In this document: positions 1 to 7,823 of the stretch, piece after piece
Layout: every line of letters starts with the position of its first letter
How positions within the stretch are numbered: position 1 is the first letter of the stretch
DNA from: Herbidospora daliensis
GTDB lineage: Bacteria; Actinomycetota; Actinomycetes; Streptosporangiales; Streptosporangiaceae
Assembly: GCF_001570585.1 (NCBI RefSeq)
Contig: NZ_BBXF01000006.1
Location: forward strand, 266,383 to 330,382
DNA length: 64,000 nucleotides
Direction of reading: 5' to 3'
Notes under the pieces: model-generated
Told to the model about the DNA's origin: nothing
What the model saw: only the letters and a program-made list of their open reading frames with translations
Database searches by the model: none
Program-made: the position numbers and the translations under genes

Positions 1-539
1 GGAATGGCCTTCTTGTCCTGGGGGGAGTTGGGCGGGGCGGGTGACAGATTGGGGGGCGGTTGTTTTGGGTGGAAGCCGCGAGTCTGTCACTCTTTGGGTG
101 TTTTGTCATGATTTGCGTTCGTATGGTGTTATTTCGCATTTTCCGGTTGGCTGGGAATGGGGTGTCGGCCGCTCTCCTGCGCTTTCTTGGCGGGGCTCGG
201 GTGCCGCTTGAGCGTTCCTCGGTGGGCTGAGGGTGGAGTGCGATGCTCGCCCGCACGCATTTCCCTGGGTGAGCGGAGGGTGAGGTCGGTCGCTCGCACG
301 CCTCCGGGCCGGGGAAGCCAGAGTCGGTTTCTTCTTGTGCCCAGGCTGTGGAAGCGAGGTTGGCCTCGATCCGCGCAGGAGGAACGCTGGGCCGGTTCGC
401 TGCCGGACAGCTGGCAGGAGGGGTTCGCTGGCGCTGGGGTGTAGGCGAGGGGGAGACCGCCATCGGCGGGAGCCTCGCGAGAGCCTGCAATGGCGCAGGA
501 AGCTCACGGAGAACCCCGGGAACGCCAGGGCCTCCTGGG
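1..539. other. Gene-free left edge
   Basis: I see no convincing coding frame here. The only structure is an inverted repeat, GTGACAGA at 41-48 and TCTGTCAC at 83-90, with a 34-nt loop. Open frames on both strands have no family resemblance and no consistent third-position GC. The 8-bp-period repeat array begins at about 540. Confidence 0.5.
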
Positions 540-2135
540 GTCGGGGGTCAGGAAAGGGAGCCTAGGAGGCCGGAAGGTCAAGAGTCCGGGAGCGCGGGAG
601 GTTGGGAGACCCTGAAGATCGAGGCCAAGGGGCCAGAAGGTTCAGAAGGCCGGGCGGCCGAGAGCCTTAGGCCAGGAGACCTCGGAAGGTCGAGCCGTCA
701 GGTACTTGGAGCCTGGAAGGCCGAGAGGCCAGGAAATCAGAGGGGTCAGAAGTCTCCGGAGGCCGAGAGCCTAGAGGGCCAGTAACCCAGGAGGCTGGGG
801 GAGCCGGAAAGTCGAGACGTCAGTGGCTCGGGAGCTCGAAAATCCGGGAGGGCCGGGAATGCCGAGATGGCGGGGGTGGAGATGCCTGGGAGCCGCGAGC
901 TCGGAAGGTCGGGACACCAGAGCCCCGGAGGCCGAGAGCCCTGAAAGTCGGGAAGCCAGGGGCTCGGGAGACCTGGGGTCGGGAGAGCCCGGAAGGCCGG
1001 AGAGCCAAGGGCTCAGGAGCCTGGGAGCCACGAGCCCGGCAGGTCGACTGGACAGAAGGCCCGAGGGTTCAGAAGTCCGCGAGCCCAGGAGCCCCGGAGG
1101 CCAACAGCCCATAGGGCTATGAGCCCAGGAAGGCGGAAATCGGGAGGCTGATAGAGCCCGGAGGGTAGAGACGGTGAGCGCTCAGGAGCCCGGGAGCCGC
1201 GAGCCCGGCAGGTCAAGTGGCCAGAAGGCCAGTGGCGCAAGAGCCCGCGAGGCCGAGAGCCCGACAGTCAAGTGCCCGGGAGCTCAGGAGCTCAGGAGGC
1301 CGGGAGGCCAGGAGCACGGCAGGTCAGGTGGCCAGGAGGCCACAGGGTTCAGAAGTCCGTGAGCCCAGGAGCCCAGGAGCCCAGGAGCCCAGGAGCTCAG
1401 GAGGCCGGGAGGCCGGGAGGCCGGGAGGCCGGGAGCACGGCAGGTCAGGTGGCCAGGAGGCCACAGGGTTCAGAAGTCCGTGAGCCCAGGAGCCCAGGAG
1501 CTCAGGAGGCCGGGAGGCCGGGAGGCCGGGAGGCCGGGAGCACGGGAGCACGGCAGGTCAGGTGGCCAGGAGGCCACAGGGTTCAGAAGTCCGTGAGCCT
1601 AGGAGCCCGGGAGCTCAGGAGGCCGGGAGGCCGGGAGGCCGGGAGGCCGGGAGGTCAGGAGCACGGCAGGTCAGGAGGCCAGGAGCCCCAGCGGCCAATA
1701 GCCCAAGAGGCTATGAGTCCAAGAGGGCGGAAATCGGGAGGCCGGTAGAGCCCGGGGGGGTAGAGACGGTGAGCGCTCAGGAGCCCGGGAGCCGCGAGCC
1801 TGGCAGGTCAAGTGGCCAGCAGGCCAGCGGCCCAAGAGGCCAGGAGCCAGGAGCCAAGAGCTGGCGAGGCGGAGAGCCCGGGAGCCCGGCAGATCAAGTG
1901 GCCAGGAGCCCAGGAGCCCAGGAGTCCAGGAAACGGGAGGCCGGGGAACGGGAGGCCGGGGAACGGGAGGCCGGGGAACGGGAGGCGGGGGAACGGGAGG
2001 CGGGGGAACGGGAGGCTGTGAGAGCCCGGAAGGGTCGAGACGTCGAGGGCTCAAGAGCCCGCGAGCCGCGAGCCCGGGAGTTTGGGAGACCAGAAGTCCG
2101 GAGGCCAGGAGGACCGCCCGTGTGTGGGCCGCAGC
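540..2135. repeat. Degenerate 8-bp-period tandem repeat array
   Basis: The + strand can be read as consecutive octamers close to GAGGCCGG or GAGCCCAG, for example four GAGCCCAG in a row near 1361-1392 followed by GAGCTCAG and four GAGGCCGG. There are roughly 200 units. Higher-order repeats sit on top: a block near 1318 recurs near 1439 and 1552, and the block around 1168 (GAGACGGTGAGCGCTCAGG) recurs at 1763, an offset of about 595 bp. A 15-bp unit (AACGGGAGGCCGGGG) repeats six times from 1932. A period of 8 is not a multiple of 3, so the long low-complexity open frames here are very unlikely to be genes. Confidence 0.85.
1932..2021. repeat. 15-bp tandem repeat, six copies
   Basis: AACGGGAGG recurs exactly every 15 bp at 1932, 1947, 1962, 1977, 1992 and 2007. 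The last copies carry GGCGGGG in place of GGCCGGGG. It lies inside the larger octamer array and looks like a recent local amplification of it. Confidence 0.85.
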
Positions 2136-2640
2136 AGGCCGCCGGCATATCGGCCAGTAGGCACGCACCCAGGTCACGCGGCTGGTGCGTCGCAGCTTCT
2201 TCGTCGAGGAGTAGGCAGGTGGTGTGCGAGGCACCGCCGCTGCTGACCCCCCGAGAGCTCGCCGGAGCCTCTGCAGGAGCCTCGAAGCCCAGAAAATCCG
2301 AAACTGGGAGCCTTGGAAGAACCCGCAAGCCTCGCGGAGGTTTTGGCGCGCGTCGGCAGAGCTTTAGGTGGGCTCTCGGCGGGGGGTTTTGGGGCATGGA
2401 GGATGGTCTCCACAGGAGGTGGATGACCGGAAGAGTCCCTGGAAACCGTGAAAGGCCGGGGAAACCATTCTGATTGGCCTCAGGTCTAGCGGCAGTTTTT
2501 GCGCTAAGAGAGGCTGTATGGCCCGCCCACCCGGGGCCCAACCATCGTCCCCCGCGCCGCAGACACTCCGTCCACAAACCCTCATGCCCTGTGGATATCG
2601 CCGCGTCGCCGCCGGGCTCAGTGCGGGCAGGCTCCGAACC
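2136..2640. other. Gene-free spacer between repeat array and kinase gene
   Basis: No recognisable gene. Composition becomes normal for the genome and the 8-bp periodicity fades. A minus-strand stretch near 2140-2230 is rich in Arg and Trp codons and could be a remnant of something, but no start, family motif or conserved frame supports a call. Confidence 0.4.
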
Positions 2641-4080
2641 TCAGGTCCCCTTGGCCGCGAAGGCTGCTGACAGCCGGTCCAGGGCCCTTTCCAGGCGGGT
2701 CTTGAAAGCGGGCGTGAGGACCTGTTCCCTGAGTCGGTCGTCGAGTTTGGTGCGCAGGTTGCCGATCGCGTTCGCGTCGTTGTTGGCGATCATGTTGCGG
2801 AGTTCCAGCCGCAGGTCGTCGGCCGCCAGTACGCCGATGTGCCCCGCGTGCCTCCCCTCCGCCACCAGCCGGTCGAACTCCGCCGCCGCCGTCTTCACGG
2901 AAGGGGCGCCCGGCGGCGGGCTCGCGAGCGGGATGGGGCCCAGCGTCGACCCCGGGCGCGGGGTGGGCCGGGGTGGCGGGCTCTTCGGCGGGGGTTTGGG
3001 CTCGGCTTCCACGATCGGCGGGGAGCCCGCGTCGGTCGCCTTCGGCTCCTCGGTTTCCGGGGCCGGGTCGAGGACCGGGACGCTGTGGTCGGCCGGGGCG
3101 CGGGCGGTGGCCTGGCTCGTGGGGGTCACGTTCAGGGTGATGTCGGCGGCCAGGCCGGCGGGGGTGCCGGGTTGCTGGACGAGCAGGACGCCCAGCGCCA
3201 GCACCCCGGCCACCGCCGCTCCCCATTTCACCCAGCCGGGCTCGCGCTGGGCCTCGCCGGGGGTCAGGGCGGCGGCGACCTCGCGGGCACTGGGCCGTTC
3301 TGTCGGGTCAGGCGACAGACAGCGGCGGCAGAGGGCGGCGATCTCGTGGGGGAGGCCGGGTACGCCGTCGGGCCCCGGTGGGGGGCCGTCTCGGCGGGCC
3401 TGTTCGATGCCTTCCCAGGTCGTCTCGGGATAGGGCGGGCGGCCCTTGAGCATCTCGTACAGGAGGACACCCAGGGAGTAGACGTCGACCGCGGGGGCGG
3501 CGGGCAACTCCTTGAGGCGTTCGGGGGCGACGTACGGTGGCGTGCCGAAGTCCTTGACCAGCTCGTCGTCGGCCTCGCCGGCGAAGGCGGCGATGCCGAA
3601 GTCGAGCAGTTTGGCGCCCTCCGGGGTGAGGAGGACGTTCTCCGGCGTGACGTCGCGGTGCACGATGCCGCGTTCGTGGGCGGCGGCGAGCACCAGGGCC
3701 AGGCGGGCCGCCGTGGCGGCGGCCTCCTCCCAGTGGAGGGGGCCGTCGGCCAGGCGGTCGGCCAGGGAGCGGCCTTCGAGCAGGCGCATGACGACGTAGG
3801 CGGCCAGGCGTCCCCGGGGGGTGACCGTTTCGCCGTAGTCGTAGACCTCGATGGCGTCGGGGTGGATCAGCCGGGCCGTCGCCCTGGCCTCCCGGCGGAT
3901 GAGTTCCCGGCCGGGGTTGTCGCCGTCGAGGGACGAATCGAGCAGCTTGATGGCGACGGTCCGCTGGAGAGACTGGTCGAACGCCTTCCAGATGACCGAC
4001 ATGCCGCCCGTCGCTATCCGCTCCTGGAGCAGATAGCGACGGGTCAGGACATCGCCTTCGGCCAGCTCAGGTCGATTCAC
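2641..4080 (-). CDS. Membrane-anchored Ser/Thr protein kinase (PknB type)
   Basis: A 479-aa kinase with cytoplasmic catalytic domain, one transmembrane helix and an extracytoplasmic tail. Visible motifs: Gly loop ATGGMSVIW (23-31), ATP Lys45 in VAIK, catalytic HRD at 141-143, DFG at 160-162 and APE near 185-187. The catalytic loop reads HRDVTPEN, so the usual Lys two residues after Asp is Thr, which may weaken phosphotransfer. The helix is about 286-303, followed by a Pro/Thr-rich linker and a small C-terminal helical domain. The GTG start at 4080 lies 14 nt inside the end of the upstream LacI gene, so the two are co-transcribed and probably translationally coupled. Substrates are not predictable; control by a sugar-responsive repressor is inferred from context. 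Confidence 0.9.
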   Translation of the reverse strand: MNRPELAEGDVLTRRYLLQERIATGGMSVIWKAFDQSLQRTVAIKLLDSSLDGDNPGRELIRREARATARLIHPDAIEVYDYGETVTPRGRLAAYVVMRLLEGRSLADRLADGPLHWEEAAATAARLALVLAAAHERGIVHRDVTPENVLLTPEGAKLLDFGIAAFAGEADDELVKDFGTPPYVAPERLKELPAAPAVDVYSLGVLLYEMLKGRPPYPETTWEGIEQARRDGPPPGPDGVPGLPHEIAALCRRCLSPDPTERPSAREVAAALTPGEAQREPGWVKWGAAVAGVLALGVLLVQQPGTPAGLAADITLNVTPTSQATARAPADHSVPVLDPAPETEEPKATDAGSPPIVEAEPKPPPKSPPPRPTPRPGSTLGPIPLASPPPGAPSVKTAAAEFDRLVAEGRHAGHIGVLAADDLRLELRNMIANNDANAIGNLRTKLDDRLREQVLTPAFKTRLERALDRLSAAFAAKGT

Positions 4081-5071
4081 GGACGATCAGTTCCGTGGGC
4101 AGGACGGGGTTCCCCTTGGGCGACTCGCCTTCGGCGAGCGCCATGAGGAGCATCCGGGCGGCCAGGGCCGCCTGTTCCTCTACGGGCTGGCGGACCGTGG
4201 TGAGCGTCGGCGAGGTGTGCCGGGCTATGGGGGCGTCGTCGAACCCGACCACCGCGACGTCGTCGGGCACCTTGCGCCCGGCTCGCCGCAGCGCCTGGAT
4301 CGCGCCGGCCGCCATCACGTCGGACGCGGCGAACACCGCGTCCAGCCTGGGTGCGCGTTGGAGCAGCCATTGCATGGCGTGCGCGCCCGAGGCGTGGGTG
4401 AAGTCGCCGTACGCGACGGGCATGTCGGTGACCCCCGCGTCGCGGAGGGTCTCCCTGAACCCGTCGAGCCGGTCTCTGGCCGCCGGGAGAGTCGGCGGCC
4501 CCGCGATCGTGGCGATCACCCGGCGGTTGCCGAGCAGCAGGTGCTCGGCGGCCTGGCGGCCTCCGTCGCGATTGTCCATGTCGACGTACGGGAGGTCCAC
4601 GCCGTCCGGCGGACGCCCGGCACTGCGGACCGGGATCCCCGAGGCGGCGAGCGTCACGGCGAGCGGGTGGCGGGCCCGCGCCCCGATCAGGAGCACCCCG
4701 TCGACGGCCCCCGCCACCAGCGGCGGAGCGGCGATCGCGGCGGTCGCCGGAGTGGCCGTCATGACCATGAGGGGGACCCCGTGGCCGGCGAAGACCTCTT
4801 CGGCGGCCGACAGCAGCCGTGCGTAGTACGGCTCGGTGAACAACCGAGGCGTCTGCTCACAGACCACTGCGGCGACGATCTGGTCCGTACGGCGCGCGGT
4901 GGAACCCCGGGGGGCTCTCCGGCGGACGTACCCCAGGCGCGACATGGCGTCGTGGACCTGTCGCCTGGTGCTTGTTGTCACTCTGACCGAGCCCGTCAGG
5001 ACTCGGGAAGCGGTTGCCGGGGAGACGCCAGCAGCGGCGGCTACCTCTGCGAGGGTGGGAAGATCGGCCAT
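4067..5071 (-). CDS. LacI-family transcriptional repressor
   Basis: A 334-aa LacI/GalR regulator. The N-terminal helix-turn-helix is AEVAAAAGVSPATASRVL, followed by a hinge and a periplasmic-binding-protein-like effector domain (VVAVVC near the start; GFDDAPIARHTSPTLTTVRQP near the C-terminus, typical of sugar-responsive members). The ATG at 5071 has GAGGAG a few bases upstream. Two palindromes upstream (5109-5124 and 5168-5183) resemble LacI-family operators, and the first contains the CebR-type box, so autoregulation is likely. The stop overlaps the start of the kinase gene. The effector is unknown; cellobiose or another beta-glucoside is a reasonable guess from the operator alone. Confidence 0.92.
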   Translation of the reverse strand: MADLPTLAEVAAAAGVSPATASRVLTGSVRVTTSTRRQVHDAMSRLGYVRRRAPRGSTARRTDQIVAAVVCEQTPRLFTEPYYARLLSAAEEVFAGHGVPLMVMTATPATAAIAAPPLVAGAVDGVLLIGARARHPLAVTLAASGIPVRSAGRPPDGVDLPYVDMDNRDGGRQAAEHLLLGNRRVIATIAGPPTLPAARDRLDGFRETLRDAGVTDMPVAYGDFTHASGAHAMQWLLQRAPRLDAVFAASDVMAAGAIQALRRAGRKVPDDVAVVGFDDAPIARHTSPTLTTVRQPVEEQAALAARMLLMALAEGESPKGNPVLPTELIVREST

Positions 5072-5108
5072 CCGGTCTCCTCAGGCCCGAAGTGTGTTAC
5101 GCGGCGGC

Positions 5109-5124
5109 TTGGGAGCGCTCCCAA
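5109..5124. promoter_or_regulatory. Putative LacI/CebR-type operator
   Basis: TTGGGAGCGCTCCCAA is a perfect 16-bp palindrome 37 bp upstream of the LacI-family ATG. Its core TGGGAGCGCTCCCA matches the operator known for the Streptomyces cellobiose repressor CebR. Position and symmetry suggest repressor binding. Confidence 0.8.
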
Positions 5125-5156
5125 GAACGTATCACTGTTTCGTGCGTGTCAACAGA

Positions 5157-5183
5157 GGTTTCAAGTGGATGAAACCTTTCATC
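5157..5183. promoter_or_regulatory. Second operator-like inverted repeat upstream of the LacI gene
   Basis: Two overlapping dyads share the same bases. GGTTTCA at 5157-5163 pairs with TGAAACC at 5170-5176. GATGAAACCTTTCATC at 5168-5183 is an inverted repeat with a 2-nt centre. GAAA..TTTC dyads are common in LacI-family sites. It could be a second site for the same protein or a site for another regulator. Confidence 0.5.
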
Positions 5184-5357
5184 GATTTTCCGCCCACTTG
5201 CGCATGATCGCAGGCTAGAACACGTGCACCGGAAGCGCATCATGGTTTGACCGAAAGAGTTAGGAGAGTTCGGTGAGTGGCACGATACGGGCGTTCCGTA
5301 ACCGTTCGCCCTTTAGCTGAACACTCCCTTATGCGGGTTTCGGTAGGGTCTCGCCCC

Positions 5358-6023
5358 ATGACGACCTTCCACCGGATCGCCCTGCCCGCCGTCGCGGTCA
5401 TGGCGCTGATCTCCGGGTGCTCCTCCGAGGGTGGCACCGACGCCACGCCGCCCCCGGCCGCCGCTTCCTCCGCAGCTCCCATCCCCACCGTGACGGCGTC
5501 GCAGGAGCCCCAGGCGAGCGAGCCGGCCGAGGAGCCCACGGCCACCGAGGAGCCGGAAGCCGTCGCCGAGACCGGTCCGAACGAGACCGACAAGGCCTTC
5601 GCCTCGACCTTGATCACCCACAACCTGCAGGCCTACGACCTGACCGGCCTGGCCGGGACCGCCGCCGGCGACCAGTGGATCCGCGACTTCGCCGCCGAGA
5701 TCCGGGCCGCCCGCGAGCCCGAGGTGGAGACCCTGAAGGGCTGGCTGGCCGACTGGAAGGTGGAGCCGCTGCCGCGCGGCAAGCCGATGCCGGGGCTGAT
5801 CTCCGACAAGGACATGGCCGACCTGGCCGCGTCGGCGGGAGCCGTGTTCGACGAGCGTTTCGTGGCGTTGATGATCAAGCACCAGAAGGGCGCGCTCGCC
5901 CTGGCGCAGGAGGAGACGGCCGGCGGGGCCTACGGGCCGGGGGTCCAGATGGCGAACGCGATCATCGAAGCGGGCCAGAAGCACCTGAAGGAACTGCAGA
6001 AGTACCAGAAGTCGCTGAAGTAA
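5358..6023 (+). CDS. DUF305-like secreted lipoprotein
   Basis: A 221-aa lipoprotein. The signal peptide ends in the lipobox LISGC near residues 17-21, followed by an Ala/Pro/Thr/Glu-rich linker of about 60 residues. Two segments match the two helical halves of DUF305 proteins: FASTLITHNLQAYDLT and FVALMIKHQKGALALAQEE. In typical members each half carries a His-His pair that may bind metal. Here the pairs read HN and HQ, so one His is lost from each. The ATG at 5358 was chosen because it directly precedes the signal peptide; more upstream starts add non-signal sequence. TAGGGT at 5344-5349 is a possible -10, which would leave the mRNA nearly leaderless. A strong terminator follows. Confidence 0.75.
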   Translation: MTTFHRIALPAVAVMALISGCSSEGGTDATPPPAAASSAAPIPTVTASQEPQASEPAEEPTATEEPEAVAETGPNETDKAFASTLITHNLQAYDLTGLAGTAAGDQWIRDFAAEIRAAREPEVETLKGWLADWKVEPLPRGKPMPGLISDKDMADLAASAGAVFDERFVALMIKHQKGALALAQEETAGGAYGPGVQMANAIIEAGQKHLKELQKYQKSLK

Positions 6024-6037
6024 CTCATCGAATGACG

Positions 6038-6067
6038 AAAGGGGCGGCTCGGGCCGCCCCTTTTTTT
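6038..6067 (+). terminator. Rho-independent terminator
   Basis: The perfect stem GGGGCGGC / GCCGCCCC (6041-6048 and 6053-6060, loop TCGG) is extended by AAA/TTT pairing and followed by a run of seven T. It ends the lipoprotein transcript and may also serve the convergent gene that ends at 6100. Confidence 0.9.
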
Positions 6068-6099
6068 ATGCTTTGTTTTTGTACGCCACCACAAGACTC

Positions 6100-6783
6100 C
6101 TATGTCTCGTAGGTGTCGAGCCTCGGCGGCAGGGCGTTCCAGGTGCAGAAGGCCGAGGACTCCTTGCCGTCCTTCAGGAACGTGATGCGCAACCAGTAGG
6201 GCTCCGTCCACGTCTGGAGTTCCCAGCCCTCGGCCGGGGTGGCCGACACGATCCGGCAGTCGGTCTCGCCCACGGCGACCGTCGCCCGGCCGCCCTTGAG
6301 GGTGAAGGTGTGCATCTTCTCGTCCGCGACCGGAGAAGGAGACGCGCCCGCGGTCTGCTGGGCGCTGGGGGTCCGCGTCGCCGCCGGCTTCTTCCCCGCT
6401 CCGGGAGTCGGTGTGGACGTCGGCCCGGAAGTCGGAGCGGAGGCCGGTTCAGAGGTCGGCTTGGACGTCGGCCGGGGAGTCGGCCCCGGAGTTCGTCCGG
6501 GAGCCGGTCCGGGAGTCGTTCCGGGAGCCGAGGACTCGGAAGGACGAGAGGCGGACGACGCGGGGGTCGGGGTGGGCGCCGAAAGGAGCGGCTCGTCCTC
6601 CGGTGCGACGGGACGGTCACGCCCGACGCCCGACGCCAGGTCCGGGGCCGCGACCACCAGCGGGGTCAGCGGCTCCCCGTCGCCGAGGGCGGTCCGCAGG
6701 ACGTCGCTCACGCCGAACCAGGCCACTCCCACGGCGAGGGCGGTGGCCCCGCACCAGGCCACGGTGTACCCGATCGCACGCAT
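6100..6783 (-). CDS. Membrane-anchored Pro/Thr/Ser-rich protein, unknown function
   Basis: A 227-aa protein with an N-terminal hydrophobic helix (about 7-30, signal anchor or uncleaved signal). A long Pro/Thr/Ser/Gly-rich low-complexity linker (about 70-150) follows, built of short PTPGP-like repeats. The C-terminal domain of about 75 residues contains two Cys (ETDCRIV and SAFCTWN), which may form a disulphide outside the cell. I do not recognise the domain; it is probably a small exported actinomycete family. It is convergent with the lipoprotein gene and divergent from the response regulator. Confidence 0.6.
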   Translation of the reverse strand: MRAIGYTVAWCGATALAVGVAWFGVSDVLRTALGDGEPLTPLVVAAPDLASGVGRDRPVAPEDEPLLSAPTPTPASSASRPSESSAPGTTPGPAPGRTPGPTPRPTSKPTSEPASAPTSGPTSTPTPGAGKKPAATRTPSAQQTAGASPSPVADEKMHTFTLKGGRATVAVGETDCRIVSATPAEGWELQTWTEPYWLRITFLKDGKESSAFCTWNALPPRLDTYET

Positions 6784-6836
6784 ATGGCGGCATTATCCCC
6801 GAAAGACCATTGATCCGTGTCGTAACGTGTGGGGCC

Positions 6837-7514
6837 ATGGCGACGGTTCTGGTGGTGGAGGACGACGAGTTCGTCCGGTCGGCGATCATCCGCGATCTGG
6901 GAGGCCGCAGCCACGCCGTGCGCAGCGCGGGCGGCGCGCTCGACGCGCTGCGCGACATCGCGCACTTCCCGCCCGACGTGGTCGTGCTCGACCTGGGCTT
7001 ACCCGACCTCGACGGGGCCGAGGCGCTGAAGATGCTGCGGGCCATCTCCGACGTGCCGGTCATCATCGCCACGGCGCGCGACGACGAGGCCGAGATCGTC
7101 CGGCTGCTGCAGGACGGCGCCGACGACTACCTCGTGAAGCCGTTCTCCGGCGACCACCTCAACGCCCGAATCGAGGCGGTGCTGCGGCGGGCCCGGACCG
7201 TCCCGGCGTCGGCGGCGATCCGCGTCGGCGGGCTGACCGTCGACACGGCTCGGCGGGAGGCGGCGCTCGACGGGCGGCCGCTGGAGCTGACCCGCCGCGA
7301 GTTCGACCTGCTGGCCTATCTGGGAGCGAGGCCCGACCGGGTCGTCTCGCGCAAGGAACTGCTGACCGAGGTCTGGCGGCAGTCGTACGGCGACGACCAG
7401 ACGATCGACGTCCATTTGTCGTGGTTGCGGCGCAAGCTCGGCGAGAGCGCGTCGAGCCCGCGTTACCTGCACACGGTGCGGGGGGTCGGGGTCCGGCTGA
7501 GCGCACCTCAGTAG
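6837..7514 (+). CDS. OmpR/PhoB-type response regulator
   Basis: A 225-aa two-component response regulator. The receiver domain has the acidic pair EDD at 8-10, phospho-acceptor Asp52 in LDLGLPD and the conserved Lys in DDYLVKPF. The C-terminal winged helix (about 130-225) ends in the typical YLHTVRGVGVRL. The ATG at 6837 begins directly with the receiver strand; upstream in-frame starts would add about 140 residues that do not belong to the fold. TAACGT at 6823-6828 could be a -10. The partner is very likely the histidine kinase at 7824, although 309 nt holding a broken gene separate them. Confidence 0.93.
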   Translation: MATVLVVEDDEFVRSAIIRDLGGRSHAVRSAGGALDALRDIAHFPPDVVVLDLGLPDLDGAEALKMLRAISDVPVIIATARDDEAEIVRLLQDGADDYLVKPFSGDHLNARIEAVLRRARTVPASAAIRVGGLTVDTARREAALDGRPLELTRREFDLLAYLGARPDRVVSRKELLTEVWRQSYGDDQTIDVHLSWLRRKLGESASSPRYLHTVRGVGVRLSAPQ

Positions 7515-7810
7515 GCGCACCGCACCGTGGCGTCGTTGAGTTCGACGTGGGCGCGGTGCGCGTGGGTGAACCGTTCGACCACGGCGAACCGCAAACGACG
7601 TTGGTGCGGTGCGCCGTCCAGGTGACCGTGTGGAGCTGCCGGGGCGATGTACTGCCAGGTGCCGGGGTCGATGAGCTCCAGGTTGAACCGGGTCGGCTCG
7701 TTCCAGAGTTGCGCGGGTGACGGTCCGGCCGAGCGCGCACCAGTTGTCGCTGTGGGAGTTGGCGATGTGCGCCGCAAGGAGGGCCTCCAGACGGGGTCGG
7801 CGTCTGCCTT
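7508..7810 (-). pseudogene. Frame-broken gene remnant, unrecognised family
   Basis: On the minus strand, high third-position-GC coding stretches continue but change frame. EALLAAHIANSHSDNWCAL is in one frame, then LWNEPTRFNLELIDPGTWQ in a second, then RQLHTVTWTAHRTNVV in a third. RFAVVERFTHAHRAHVELND returns to the second frame and ends at the stop at 7508. Read in sequence the pieces look like one protein C-terminus of about 95 residues. The 5' side would run into the histidine kinase gene, so the remnant also seems truncated. I do not recognise the family. An alternative is chance codon bias in a high-GC spacer. Confidence 0.35.
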
Positions 7811-7823
7811 ATATTCCTGTCTC

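Noticed and set aside
1562-2473. A 303-codon open frame through the octamer array on the + strand
   Set aside because: It translates to low-complexity Arg/Glu/Gly/Pro repeats, including EAGER pentapeptides from the 15-bp unit, and the 8-bp period makes every frame equally repetitive. No ribosome site or family match.
2474-3433. Open frame on the + strand over the kinase gene
   Set aside because: Antisense shadow of the Ser/Thr kinase; high-GC genes leave long open frames on the other strand.
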